10,819 bases of DNA from Acidimicrobiaceae bacterium (GCA_003135595.1 PLCI01000118.1:1-10819), one strand, 5' to 3'; shown: positions 1-7,656, counted from the stretch's first letter. Notes: a model not told the origin generated them from the sequence alone. Numbers and translations: made by a program.

Positions 1-37
1 GCACCTGGCGGTCTAACGTCGCGCCAAGGGGGACAAC

Positions 38-934
38 GTGACCGGTGGTAGCGCGCAGCTGGAGGATGGACGCACGCTCGAGTACGTGCGCGCGGGCGAG
101 CCCGAATGGCCCGTGGTCGTCATCCACCACGGGACGCCGGGCTCGGCGCTCGTGCCGCCCGACCTCGCGACGGCCGCATCGGAGCGGCGCCTGCAGCTCG
201 TCGGCTACAGCCGAGCAGGCTACGCAGGGTCGTCACGCCACGAAGCACGTGACATCGCCGCGGTCGCCGCCGACATCGGGGCGTTGCTCGACACCCTGGA
301 CATCGTCAGGTTCGCGACCATCGGATGGTCCGGCGGGGGCCCCCACGCGCTCGCGTGCGCGTCGCGAATGCCCGCTCGGTGCGCGGCTGCCCTCTCCGTC
401 GCCGGGGTCGCGCCCTATCTCCCCGACGAGTTCGACTGGATGGAGGGCATGTCGTCGGACAACCAGGCCGAGTTCGCCCAGACGCTCGAGGGCGGCTCGG
501 CGCTCGACGAGTCGCTCGCCGTGTTTCGAGAGGTCATCCTCGCGCTGGGACCCCAGGAGATCGGGTCCATCAAGGACGTGTTTGGCGACCTCGTCAGTGA
601 TGCCGACGTCGAGGCAGCCACGCCGCAGATCACGGCATTCCTCCTCGGGAACATCGCCACCGGCCTCGCGAATGGAACCGGCGGCTGGCACGACGACGAC
701 CAGGCGTTCGTGCGCCCGTGGGGCTTCGACGTCGATGCCATGGAGGTGCCCGTTGGCATCTGGTTCGGCGACGCCGACCGCATGGTGCCGGCGCGGCACG
801 GCGAGTGGCTCGGGAGCCACATGCCGGGAGCACGGGTGCGCCGCTTCCCTGCCGACGGCCACCTCTCGCTGATGCTGAGCCGCAGCGGGGAGCTGCTCGA
901 CGAGATACTCGACCTCGCGGGTGGCAAGTGGTGA
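38..934 (+). CDS. alpha/beta hydrolase
   Basis: A 298-residue soluble alpha/beta-hydrolase-fold protein. The sequence shows the family order: an HHGTPGS oxyanion-hole turn at residues 30-36, a nucleophile elbow GWSGGG with Ser98, an acid in GDADRMVP (Asp247, or Asp245) and His275 in DGHLS, so the catalytic triad is complete. A helical cap lies between about residues 125 and 225. There is no signal peptide or membrane segment, so it is cytoplasmic. The GTG start is chosen because a purine-rich AAGGGGGA (26-33) sits just upstream. A TAA at 14-16 may end an upstream gene (last residues HLAV). Its stop overlaps the GTG of the next gene, so the two are probably co-translated. The substrate (ester, lactone, epoxide or haloalkane) cannot be read from the sequence. 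The fold call is firm; the reaction is unknown. Confidence 0.9.
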   Translation: MTGGSAQLEDGRTLEYVRAGEPEWPVVVIHHGTPGSALVPPDLATAASERRLQLVGYSRAGYAGSSRHEARDIAAVAADIGALLDTLDIVRFATIGWSGGGPHALACASRMPARCAAALSVAGVAPYLPDEFDWMEGMSSDNQAEFAQTLEGGSALDESLAVFREVILALGPQEIGSIKDVFGDLVSDADVEAATPQITAFLLGNIATGLANGTGGWHDDDQAFVRPWGFDVDAMEVPVGIWFGDADRMVPARHGEWLGSHMPGARVRRFPADGHLSLMLSRSGELLDEILDLAGGKW

Positions 935-1941
935 GGATCGGCAACCTCTACGGTCCCGACGCCACGTTTCTCGGCGTCCCTGCAGCCGACCTGGACGACG
1001 AGGCGAGCTGGTCCCACGCCCAAGCCGTCATCGTCGGCGCTCCGTTTGACGGGGGGACCTCGCATCGAGCGGGCTGCAGGTTCGGGCCGCTCGCGATTCG
1101 CACGACCGACTACCTGCCGCATGACGGCTCGCGGCCGCACCTAGCCCTCGGCGTCGATCCCCTGCAGGAGCTCGGCGTCGTCGACGTGGGCGACATGGAG
1201 ATGCCGCCCGGTGACACGGAGCGCTCCCTGGCCGCACTGGAGCGAGCGGTCGCGACGCTCGCCGGTGCGGGAAAGGTCCCGGTCATCTTGGGCGGCGACC
1301 ACACGATCGCGCTTCCCGACGTGACGGGCATCGCTCGCCACGTCGGCTTCGGCAACGTGAGCGTCATTCACTTCGACGCGCACGCCGACACTGCGGACAT
1401 GCAGATGGGTCTCCTCTATGGCCACGGCACGCCGATGCGCAGACTCATCGAGTCGGGCGCGTGCCGAGGCGACCGCTTCTTGCAGATCGGGCTTCGCGGC
1501 TACTGGCCTGAGCCCGAGACGCTGTCGTGGATGGCCGAGCAGGCGATGCGCAGCTTCGAGATGACCGAGGTCATGCGGCGTGGACTCGACGATGTGCTCG
1601 ATGAGGCAATGCAGATCGCGACGGACGGCTGCGACGCCGTCTTCCTGTCGATCGACGTCGACGTCGTCGACCCCGGGTCCGCCCCGGGCACAGGGACTCC
1701 CGAGCCCGGCGGCCTCTCGGCGCGCCAGCTGCTCGACGCGGTGCGCCGCCTCTCGATGGAAGCACCGATCGCGGGGCTCGACGTCGTCGAGGTGTCGCCC
1801 CCCTATGACCACGCGGAGATCACGGCGTACCTCGCGAACCGTGTCGTGCTCGAGTGCCTGGCGGGCATCGCATGGCGACGACGCGCAGAGCTCGGCATGC
1901 CGCGACGCTCGCCCGACGCGCCGCTCCTCGAGGGACGCTGA
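931..1941 (+). CDS. agmatinase/guanidino-acid hydrolase family protein (ureohydrolase)
   Basis: A 336-residue ureohydrolase, the binuclear-manganese family that splits urea from a guanidino compound (agmatine to putrescine, guanidinobutyrate to GABA, and related reactions). All metal-ligand motifs are visible: GGDH (His124), DAHAD (Asp149, His151, Asp153) and SIDVDVVDP (Asp242, Asp244). The C-terminal DVVEVSPPYDH stretch and the HGTPMRR segment (from His165) are typical of agmatinase-like members rather than true arginases. Length is normal. GTG 931 overlaps the hydrolase TGA (932-934), with GGGTGG (919-924) as a weak ribosome site. GTG 928 is a one-codon-longer alternative, and an open frame extending back to 718 lies inside the hydrolase and is not the real start. 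Substrate specificity in this family is often misassigned, so agmatine is only one candidate. The neighbouring decarboxylase makes an amine product plausible. Confidence 0.93.
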   Translation: MRIGNLYGPDATFLGVPAADLDDEASWSHAQAVIVGAPFDGGTSHRAGCRFGPLAIRTTDYLPHDGSRPHLALGVDPLQELGVVDVGDMEMPPGDTERSLAALERAVATLAGAGKVPVILGGDHTIALPDVTGIARHVGFGNVSVIHFDAHADTADMQMGLLYGHGTPMRRLIESGACRGDRFLQIGLRGYWPEPETLSWMAEQAMRSFEMTEVMRRGLDDVLDEAMQIATDGCDAVFLSIDVDVVDPGSAPGTGTPEPGGLSARQLLDAVRRLSMEAPIAGLDVVEVSPPYDHAEITAYLANRVVLECLAGIAWRRRAELGMPRRSPDAPLLEGR

Positions 1942-1942
1942 C

Positions 1943-3313
1943 TCACCGCATCGAGTCGAGCACCTCGGCCACGATCGCCAAGCTCGTGTCGGGGTGCAGG
2001 AACGCGAACCTCGCGACGGTCTCGCCCTCCCACTTTGACGGGGTGACCATCGCGACTTGGTCATTGAGCAGGCGACGGGACCAAGTGAAGTAGTCGCTGG
2101 AAGCCCAGCCGATGCGCCGGAACAGCACGATCGACAGCGTCGGGTCGCGGCACAGCTCGACGTGGTCGGCCGCCCTGATGAGGGCTGCCGCCTCCTCAGC
2201 GATCGACACAGCCCGGTCGATCGCCTCGGCGTACAGCCTTGTGCCGTGGACCGCGAGCGAGTACCACATGGACATGCCCCTCGCACGCCGCGAGAGGTGC
2301 ACGGCGTAGTCGGACGGGTTCCACTCGACCTCGCCGTCGTTGTCGGGCACATGCAGCACGTCGAGGTAGCTCGCGTGCTGGGTGTGGGTCACGCGCGCCA
2401 GCCGGGGCTCGCGATAGACGAGCGCGCAGCAGTCGAGCGGCGCGAACAGCCACTTGTGCGGATCGACGATGAACGAATCGACGTGGCGCAGCCCCGCGAA
2501 GAGGTGCCGCCGTGTCGTGCCAAGCATCGCGGCGCCCCCGTAGGCCGCGTCGACGTGGTACCACATCCCACGGTCTTTGGTGAGCTGCCCGATCCCCTCC
2601 AGCTCGTCGACGATGCCGGCGTTCGTCGTGCCTGCCGTGGCGACGACCGCCACGATCGACGCGGGGTCGTCGTCGGCGTCGAGGGCCGCGCGCAGCGCGT
2701 CAGCGGTCATCACGTGGTCCCTCGACGCGACGACCAGCGGATCCATCCCGAGCAGGTGCAGCGCAGAGCCGACCGAGGAGTGTGCCTCCTGGCTGATCGC
2801 CACTCGCAGGTGGCGAGGGTCTGCGGCCGGATGGTTGCGCCGTCCGTCGTCGCGAGCAACCGCGAGCGCGGAGAGGTTCCCCAAGGAGCCCCCCGAGACG
2901 AACGTGCCACCGGAGGTGGGCGGCATGCCGGCGCGCTCAGCGAGGAACGCGAGGAGCTGGTTCTCGGCCACGACGATGCCGGCGGACTCGAGGAAGCTCG
3001 TGCCGTTGAGCGACGAGCACGAGACCACCATGTCGAAGAGCAGCGACGCCTTCGTCGGCGCGTTGGGGATGAACGCGAGGAATCGAGGACTGTCAATTGA
3101 GACGACGGCGGTCGCGAGCTGCGTCGCGAACAGCTCCAGCACCTTGACCGGGTCGTTGCCGTTCTCGCTGATGATGCCCTCGATCTGCGACGCGGGATCG
3201 TCTCGTATGCCGCCGTAGTCGAGCGGGACGGGGTCCAGCGAGAGCCGGGTCCGGCAGTACTCGAAGATGGTCTCGCCCATCCCCGGGTCGTACGTGAACA
3301 TCGGGTGGCCCAT
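1943..3313 (-). CDS. group II pyridoxal-phosphate-dependent amino acid decarboxylase
   Basis: A 456-residue fold-type I PLP enzyme of the group II decarboxylase family (aromatic amino acid, glutamate, diaminobutyrate and tyrosine decarboxylases). The PLP lysine is Lys287 in DPHKW. The ring-stacking histidine is His178 in EAHSS, and the aspartate that pairs with the pyridine nitrogen is Asp255 in HVDAAYGG. SGGSLGN at 140-146 matches the phosphate-binding loop. Length is typical of bacterial members. It is cytoplasmic. The ATG at 3311-3313 is supported by AAGGAG (3318-3323, minus strand) at good spacing. The product should be an amine plus CO2. The substrate cannot be assigned; the family also includes aldehyde-forming variants. 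The gene converges on the ureohydrolase with one base between stops and diverges from the hydrolase at 3373. Confidence 0.93.
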   Translation of the reverse strand: MGHPMFTYDPGMGETIFEYCRTRLSLDPVPLDYGGIRDDPASQIEGIISENGNDPVKVLELFATQLATAVVSIDSPRFLAFIPNAPTKASLLFDMVVSCSSLNGTSFLESAGIVVAENQLLAFLAERAGMPPTSGGTFVSGGSLGNLSALAVARDDGRRNHPAADPRHLRVAISQEAHSSVGSALHLLGMDPLVVASRDHVMTADALRAALDADDDPASIVAVVATAGTTNAGIVDELEGIGQLTKDRGMWYHVDAAYGGAAMLGTTRRHLFAGLRHVDSFIVDPHKWLFAPLDCCALVYREPRLARVTHTQHASYLDVLHVPDNDGEVEWNPSDYAVHLSRRARGMSMWYSLAVHGTRLYAEAIDRAVSIAEEAAALIRAADHVELCRDPTLSIVLFRRIGWASSDYFTWSRRLLNDQVAMVTPSKWEGETVARFAFLHPDTSLAIVAEVLDSMR

Positions 3314-3317
3314 TGCA

Positions 3318-3323
3318 CTCCTT
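3318..3323 (-). promoter_or_regulatory. ribosome binding site of the PLP decarboxylase
   Basis: CTCCTT on the plus strand reads AAGGAG on the minus strand, four bases before the ATG at 3311-3313. It is among the strongest Shine-Dalgarno matches in the window and fixes the decarboxylase start. Confidence 0.75.
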
Positions 3324-3360
3324 GTCGCTGAACACTCGGAACCGGCGCGGGGCCGATCAG

Positions 3361-3366
3361 TACGCT
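3361..3366 (+). promoter_or_regulatory. probable -10 element for a leaderless hydrolase transcript
   Basis: TACGCT fits the actinobacterial TANNNT -10 consensus and is followed by exactly six bases (CGCATC) and then GTG at 3373. That spacing places the transcription start on the first base of the start codon, the arrangement of leaderless actinobacterial mRNAs. No Shine-Dalgarno sequence precedes this GTG, which fits. I see no clear -35 element. The site lies in the 59-base gap between the divergent decarboxylase and hydrolase genes. Confidence 0.5.
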
Positions 3367-3372
3367 CGCATC

Positions 3373-4125
3373 GTGGATATCACGTCGGAATCCGTCGAGC
3401 GGGGGATCCGCGAGCGTGCGGCGTCCATCGTAGGCAGCCGGGGCGAGATACCGCTCGCACTGTGGACGCCTGAGGATGCCGCTCCCACGGGCATCGTGCT
3501 GGTCGGCCACGGGGCGAGCGGCGACAAGCGTCAGGACTACGTCGTCGGGCTCGCACGGCGACTCGTGCGTACCTCCCGGGTCGCGGTCGGATCGATCGAC
3601 GGGCCTGTCCACGGTGAGCGGCGCACGTCCACGGGCGTCGATCCGGCGCTGATCCTGCTCGAGTTCGCGCAGGCCTGGTCGCTCGACTCGACCCTGACCG
3701 ACGGGATGCTCGCGGACTGGACGACGACGCTCGACGAGCTGCAGCAGCTCGACGGGTTCGGCGGCATCCCCGTTGGCTACTGGGGCATCTCGATGGGCAC
3801 CCTGCTCGGGCTGCCGTTCGTTGCGTCGGACAAGCGGATCGAGGCGTGCGTGCTGGGGCTTGCCGGGCTCACCGGTCCGACGGCGGCGAGGCTGGCCGAC
3901 GACGCGCCGAAGGTGGCCGTGCCGACCTTGTTCCTCCTGCAGCTGGGTGACGAACTCTTCAGCACCGACTCGTCCCTCGCGCTGTTCGACGCGCTCGGGT
4001 GCCCAACGAAGCGCCTCTTCGCGGCGCCCGGTCGTCATCGTGACGTGCCCGCGGACGCCTTCCAGCTCTCGATCGACTTCCTGGCCACGCACCTCACCGC
4101 CTCTCGTGAGGGCATGCCTCGATGA
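3373..4125 (+). CDS. alpha/beta hydrolase (dienelactone hydrolase-like)
   Basis: A 250-residue alpha/beta-hydrolase-fold protein, counting from GTG 3373. Motifs seen: VGHGASGDK (44-52) as the oxyanion-hole region, the nucleophile elbow WGISMG with Ser140, an acidic residue in LGDELF (Asp193) and His222 in PGRHRD. The size and the GHGASG/GISMG pattern resemble the dienelactone hydrolase and prolyl-oligopeptidase-like group. Substrate unknown; cytoplasmic, with no signal peptide. A longer reading from TTG 3313 is open but would overlap the decarboxylase start, and its extra residues look unlike protein. GTG 3373 with the TACGCT six bases before it is the better start. The stop overlaps the ATG of the methyltransferase (ATGA), implying translational coupling and a shared role. 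Confidence 0.85.
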   Translation: MDITSESVERGIRERAASIVGSRGEIPLALWTPEDAAPTGIVLVGHGASGDKRQDYVVGLARRLVRTSRVAVGSIDGPVHGERRTSTGVDPALILLEFAQAWSLDSTLTDGMLADWTTTLDELQQLDGFGGIPVGYWGISMGTLLGLPFVASDKRIEACVLGLAGLTGPTAARLADDAPKVAVPTLFLLQLGDELFSTDSSLALFDALGCPTKRLFAAPGRHRDVPADAFQLSIDFLATHLTASREGMPR

Positions 4126-4835
4126 CCCTGCAGCACGAGCCCGTCGACGACTCGATCCTGGACGAGCAGCTCGAGTACTACCGAGCGAGGGCGCCGCAGT
4201 ACGACGACTGGTTCCAGCGTCGCGGAAGGTTCGACCGGGGCGACGAGGCGACGGCGGTGTGGCAGCACGAGATCGACCTGGTCCGGTCGTGGCTCGCGAC
4301 GCTCGAGCTCGCCGGTAGGGACGTGCTCGAGCTGGCCGCTGGCACAGGGATCTGGACGGCCGAGCTGTTGGCGCAAGGCGCGTCCGTGACCGCGATCGAT
4401 GCGGCACCCGAGATGCTCGACCGGTTGCGCCGACGAGTGGGCGCACGCCCGATCACGACCATCGAGGCCGATCTCTTCGCCTGGCGCCCTCCTCGCCAGT
4501 TCGATGCCGTCGTGTCGTGCTTCTTCATGAGTCATGTCCCAGACCAACGCTTTGACGGCTTCCTCGACCTGCTCTCCTCGACGGTCCGATCCGGCGGGCG
4601 TGTGTTCCTTCTCGACTCATCGCGCAACGAGCTCTCGACGGCCATCGATCACACGCTCCCCTCCGATCGCGATCAGACCATGCGGCGCCGGCTCGACGAC
4701 GGCCGATCCTTCCGGATCGTGAAGCGATTCCGTTCTGATGAAGAGCTGGCCGCTGCCTGCGCGCGCCATGGCTTGGTCGTCGACGTACGGCGCTCGCCAA
4801 ACTTCTTCCAAGTGGTCACGGGCACTCGGGCCTAA
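4122..4835 (+). CDS. class I SAM-dependent methyltransferase
   Basis: A 237-residue Rossmann-fold methyltransferase. Motif I is at 68-78 (DVLELAAGTGI), the SAM-ribose acidic residue is Asp93 in AIDAAPEML, motif II is EADLFAW (115-121), motif IV is around DAVVSCFFMSHVP (128-140), and the post-motif strand is SGGRVFLLDSS (157-167). The LxxxAPxYDDWF start at residues 18-31 is common in small-molecule methyltransferases of the Methyltransf_11/25 type. It should transfer a methyl group from SAM to a small metabolite; the acceptor is unknown. Its ATG overlaps the stop of the preceding hydrolase, so the two form an operon. The gap downstream has no clear terminator. Confidence 0.9.
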   Translation: MTLQHEPVDDSILDEQLEYYRARAPQYDDWFQRRGRFDRGDEATAVWQHEIDLVRSWLATLELAGRDVLELAAGTGIWTAELLAQGASVTAIDAAPEMLDRLRRRVGARPITTIEADLFAWRPPRQFDAVVSCFFMSHVPDQRFDGFLDLLSSTVRSGGRVFLLDSSRNELSTAIDHTLPSDRDQTMRRRLDDGRSFRIVKRFRSDEELAAACARHGLVVDVRRSPNFFQVVTGTRA

Positions 4836-4923
4836 GCGCATGCCGCCGTTCGTCTGGCGACCCCAGGCGATTCACGTCGCCGGCCCGACCGCGCTCAACC
4901 AGGGGCGCGTCGCCGCAGAGAAC

Positions 4924-4939
4924 ATGCCGGATCAGGCAT
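4924..4939. repeat. imperfect 16-bp palindrome, possible operator
   Basis: The arms ATGCC and GGCAT flank a central GATC, with a single mismatched pair (G at 4929 against A at 4934), so 14 of 16 positions are symmetric. It lies about 90 bases past the methyltransferase stop and 320 bases before the GH15 start. No T-run follows, so it is not an intrinsic terminator. A role as a repressor site is a guess. Confidence 0.3.
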
Positions 4940-5236
4940 CGCGTACGGATAGATCCCCCACTTCGGCACTGGCCAGGACGCCTTGGCATGGAGTGCAGCG
5001 TGCTCGCCACCGAGTGGGAGACAAAGAAGAGCGTGCGGTGATCGTCGTCCGGCTCGACCATGGCAAGGTTGCGCCCGGAATAAGGGTCAGTATTTGGAGT
5101 GTGGCCGAAACAGGAGGCTGGACCCGTCGCGTCGAGGCGCTGGATCGACCGGCGACGACTCTTCGATCCGACCGACGATCTCGACGATGGCGTGCGCGAG
5201 TGACCCCTGCGTCACCACGATGACGGCGCCCGACAA

Positions 5237-5253
5237 GCCAGCCCAGGGCTGGC
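5237..5253. promoter_or_regulatory. perfect 17-bp palindrome just before the GH15 start
   Basis: GCCAGCCC and GGGCTGGC flank one central A (5245). It ends six bases before ATG 5260, where a ribosome binding site would be expected. In RNA it could form a seven-pair GC stem with a three-base loop that would hide the start region; in DNA it could be an operator. GGCGCC occurs on both sides (5225-5230 and 5251-5256). Confidence 0.45.
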
Positions 5254-5259
5254 GCCGAC

Positions 5260-7656
5260 ATGGATGAGCAACTGTCGCGGGGCGGATCGGCATTCGGAGG
5301 CCCCGGGATGGCGCCGAAGTGGGCGCGGAGCGCCAAGGACGGCGTGGGCACTGCGACCTCCGCGTCGAGCCGCATCTGGTTCACGGCGTGGAACGGCATC
5401 CTGACGGAGGCCTACTACCCGAGCGTCGACCGTCCTCAGATTCGAGACCTGGAGTATCTCGTCACGGACGGTCACAGCTTCTTCCATGAAGAGAAGCGGG
5501 ACTTTTCAACCACGACGGCGCGCCTTGAGTCTCATGTGCTCGGGTACCGGATCACCAATACAGCGCCAGACGGTCGCTACGTCATCGCCAAGGACGTCAT
5601 CACGGATCCCCACCTGCCGTGCATCCTCCAGCACACGACGCTGCAAGGGGGGACCCCCGCGTCGCTGCCGGAGATCAAGGTCTATGTCCTGTGCGCACCC
5701 CATTTGGAGGGTGGGGGCTGGCACAACGATGCGCGGATTGTCGAGGTTGGTGGACGCCGGATCCTGACAGCGAGCAAGGGCCGGACGTGGCTCGCCCTGG
5801 CTGCGGACGTGCCATTCTCCCGCCTCTCATGCGGCTACGTGGGATCGAGCGACGGATGGACCGACCTTTCCGACAACTACCTGATGGACTGGCAGTTCGA
5901 TCGCGCTCTGGACGGCAACGTCGCGCTCATCGGCGAGATCGACCTCAGCGCGGGGCCAGCGTTCACGATGTGCCTCGCCTTTGGCGGGAGCCTCAGCAAT
6001 GCCGTGAACCATCTCTTCCAGTCGCTGGCCGCACCGTTCGCCGATCACTTGGATCGGTTCGCCGAGCAGTGGCGCCACGTGGGCGAAGAGCTGCTGCCAC
6101 TCGAGGACTCGTCCGCGGACGACGGGGAGCTCTACCACGGCAGCAACAGCGTGCTGCTGGCGCACGAGGACAAGAACTACCCAGGGGCCTTCATCGCCTC
6201 GCTGTCGATCCCGTGGGGGGAGGCGAAGGGGGACGATGACCAGGGCGGCTACCACCTCGTCTGGACGCGGGACTTGGTCCATGTCGCCACGAGCCTGCTC
6301 GCGGCGGGGGATCGAGACACCTCGCTTCGGAGCTGCATCTACCTCGCCGTCAACCAGCAGCCCGATGGAGGCTTCCCCCAGAACTCCTGGATCGATGGTG
6401 CCCCGTACTGGAGCTGCATCCAGCTCGACGAGGTCGCACTTCCGATCCTGCTCGCGTGTCGGCTTCACAAGGCTGGCGCACTCCTCGGCTTCGATTCGTA
6501 TCCCACCGTGCTGACGGCCGCGGCGTATCTGGTCCGCCATGGCCCGGTGACCGAGCAGGAGCGCTGGGAGGAGGCATCGGGCTACTCGCCCTCGACGCTT
6601 GCCGTCTGCATCGCGGCGCTCGTGAGTGCCGCCACGTTTGCTCGGGAGCGCGGCGACGAGGACATCGCAGCTTTCCTCGAGACCCACGCCGACTTCCTCG
6701 AGTGCCATGTCGAAGGCTGGACCGTGACGACCGAAGGGACGCTGCATCCGCACGTCGCTCGGCACTACGTCAGGATCAATCCGAAGGACATCGACGACCC
6801 AACGCCTGACGACAGCCCCAATCGCACGGAGCTGCGCCTCGCCAACCGCCCACCTGGCGCTCAAGTGTCGTATCCCGCCAGCCAGATCGTCGACGCAGGC
6901 TTCCTGGAACTCGTGCGCTACGGGGTGCGAAGCCCCGATGACGCCATCGTCGTCGACTCCCTCGAGGTGGTGGACCGGGTGCTTAAGGTCGAGACACCGT
7001 TCGGTCCGTGCTGGCGGCGGTACAACCACGATGGATACGGGCAGCGAGACGACGGCGGACCCTTCGAAGGATGGGGCAAGGGACGAGCATGGCCGCTGCT
7101 CACTGGAGAGCGTGGGCACTACGAGCTCGCGGCGGGCCGGGACCCAACCCCGTACATCGCGGCGATGGAGCGCTTCGCATCGAGTGGCGGGCTCCTTCCT
7201 GAGCAGGTGTGGGACGAAGAGAGCCGACCTGAGATCTTCATGTGGCTCGGACATCCAACAGGCTCGGCGATGCCACTCATGTGGGCCCACGCCGAGTACC
7301 TGAAGCTCTTGCGCTCAACGTCCGACGGCGAAGTCTTCGACGCGATAAGCGAGGTCGCTGCGCGATACCAGGGACCTCGCCGTGTCAGTCGATCCATTGA
7401 GGTGTGGAAGCCGTCGCGACTCGTTGAGAGCGTCAAGCGTGGGCAGATCCTGCGAGTCCAGGCGCCAGACGCCTTCCAGCTCCGGTGGACCTGTGACGAG
7501 TGGCAGACAACCCAAGAGTCGGCCTCCCACTTGATACTCGGAATCTCCTACGTCGATCTTGCCGTTCCCCCGCACCAGGTGGGACCGCTCCGCTTCGTCT
7601 TTGCCTCGGCGCAGGACGCACACCTCGTCGGCCGCGAGTATGCGGTGCGTGTCTAG
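5260..7656 (+). CDS. GH15 glycoside hydrolase (glucoamylase/glucodextranase-like)
   Basis: A 798-residue GH15 enzyme that should release glucose from the non-reducing ends of alpha-glucans, oligosaccharides or dextran-type chains. Residues 10-280 match the bacterial GH15 N-terminal beta-sandwich (AFGGPG, WFTAWNGILTEAYYP, FFHEEKRDF). Residues 290-690 form the alpha/alpha barrel, with WTRD at 335-338, QNSWIDG (374-380), QLDEVALP (388-395), the general acid Glu437 in ERWEE, RYNHDGYG (587-594), and the general base Glu648 in LLPEQVWDEE. Residues 705-798 make an extra C-terminal beta domain. There is no signal peptide, so it probably works inside the cell. ATG 5260 lacks a clear ribosome site; ATG 5308 has GGAGG (5296-5300) seven bases before it, but that start would drop the AFGGPG segment that belongs to the domain. 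The gene stands alone and converges on the glycosyltransferase. Confidence 0.93.
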   Translation: MDEQLSRGGSAFGGPGMAPKWARSAKDGVGTATSASSRIWFTAWNGILTEAYYPSVDRPQIRDLEYLVTDGHSFFHEEKRDFSTTTARLESHVLGYRITNTAPDGRYVIAKDVITDPHLPCILQHTTLQGGTPASLPEIKVYVLCAPHLEGGGWHNDARIVEVGGRRILTASKGRTWLALAADVPFSRLSCGYVGSSDGWTDLSDNYLMDWQFDRALDGNVALIGEIDLSAGPAFTMCLAFGGSLSNAVNHLFQSLAAPFADHLDRFAEQWRHVGEELLPLEDSSADDGELYHGSNSVLLAHEDKNYPGAFIASLSIPWGEAKGDDDQGGYHLVWTRDLVHVATSLLAAGDRDTSLRSCIYLAVNQQPDGGFPQNSWIDGAPYWSCIQLDEVALPILLACRLHKAGALLGFDSYPTVLTAAAYLVRHGPVTEQERWEEASGYSPSTLAVCIAALVSAATFARERGDEDIAAFLETHADFLECHVEGWTVTTEGTLHPHVARHYVRINPKDIDDPTPDDSPNRTELRLANRPPGAQVSYPASQIVDAGFLELVRYGVRSPDDAIVVDSLEVVDRVLKVETPFGPCWRRYNHDGYGQRDDGGPFEGWGKGRAWPLLTGERGHYELAAGRDPTPYIAAMERFASSGGLLPEQVWDEESRPEIFMWLGHPTGSAMPLMWAHAEYLKLLRSTSDGEVFDAISEVAARYQGPRRVSRSIEVWKPSRLVESVKRGQILRVQAPDAFQLRWTCDEWQTTQESASHLILGISYVDLAVPPHQVGPLRFVFASAQDAHLVGREYAVRV
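5296..5300 (+). promoter_or_regulatory. GGAGG, ribosome site for an alternative GH15 start
   Basis: GGAGG followed by seven bases and ATG 5308 would give a 782-residue GH15 protein starting MAPKWARS. It competes with ATG 5260, whose upstream site is poor. The bases also encode part of the AFGGPG segment, so the match could be coincidental. Confidence 0.35.

Larger units (their letters stand above)
4836..5259. other. intergenic stretch without a convincing gene
   Basis: About 420 bases between the methyltransferase and the GH15 gene. Open frames exist on both strands but have biased, low-complexity translations and no good ribosome sites. The stretch holds a near-palindrome at 4924-4939, a weak promoter-like pair (TTGCGC at 5069-5074 and TATTTG at 5091-5096, 16 bases apart), an orphan AGGAGG at 5112-5117 with no start codon after it, and a perfect palindrome at 5237-5253. 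On the minus strand a short reading near 5087-5230 contains VIVVTQGSLAHAIVEIVG, which resembles the start of a mannose-type PTS EIIA domain with Gln in place of His. It may be a remnant or chance. Confidence 0.5.

Noticed and set aside
1141..2352. Long minus-strand open frame of 403 codons
   Set aside because: It lies across the opposite strand of the ureohydrolase and another frame of the decarboxylase, both of which have full family motifs; its translation is Arg/Ser/His-rich with no motif.
2710..4446. Minus-strand open frame of 578 codons
   Set aside because: It overlaps the decarboxylase, the hydrolase and the methyltransferase; it is a GC-driven shadow with a low-complexity arginine-rich translation.
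5827..7290. Minus-strand open frame of 487 codons
   Set aside because: Antisense shadow of the GH15 gene, whose catalytic motifs are intact on the plus strand.
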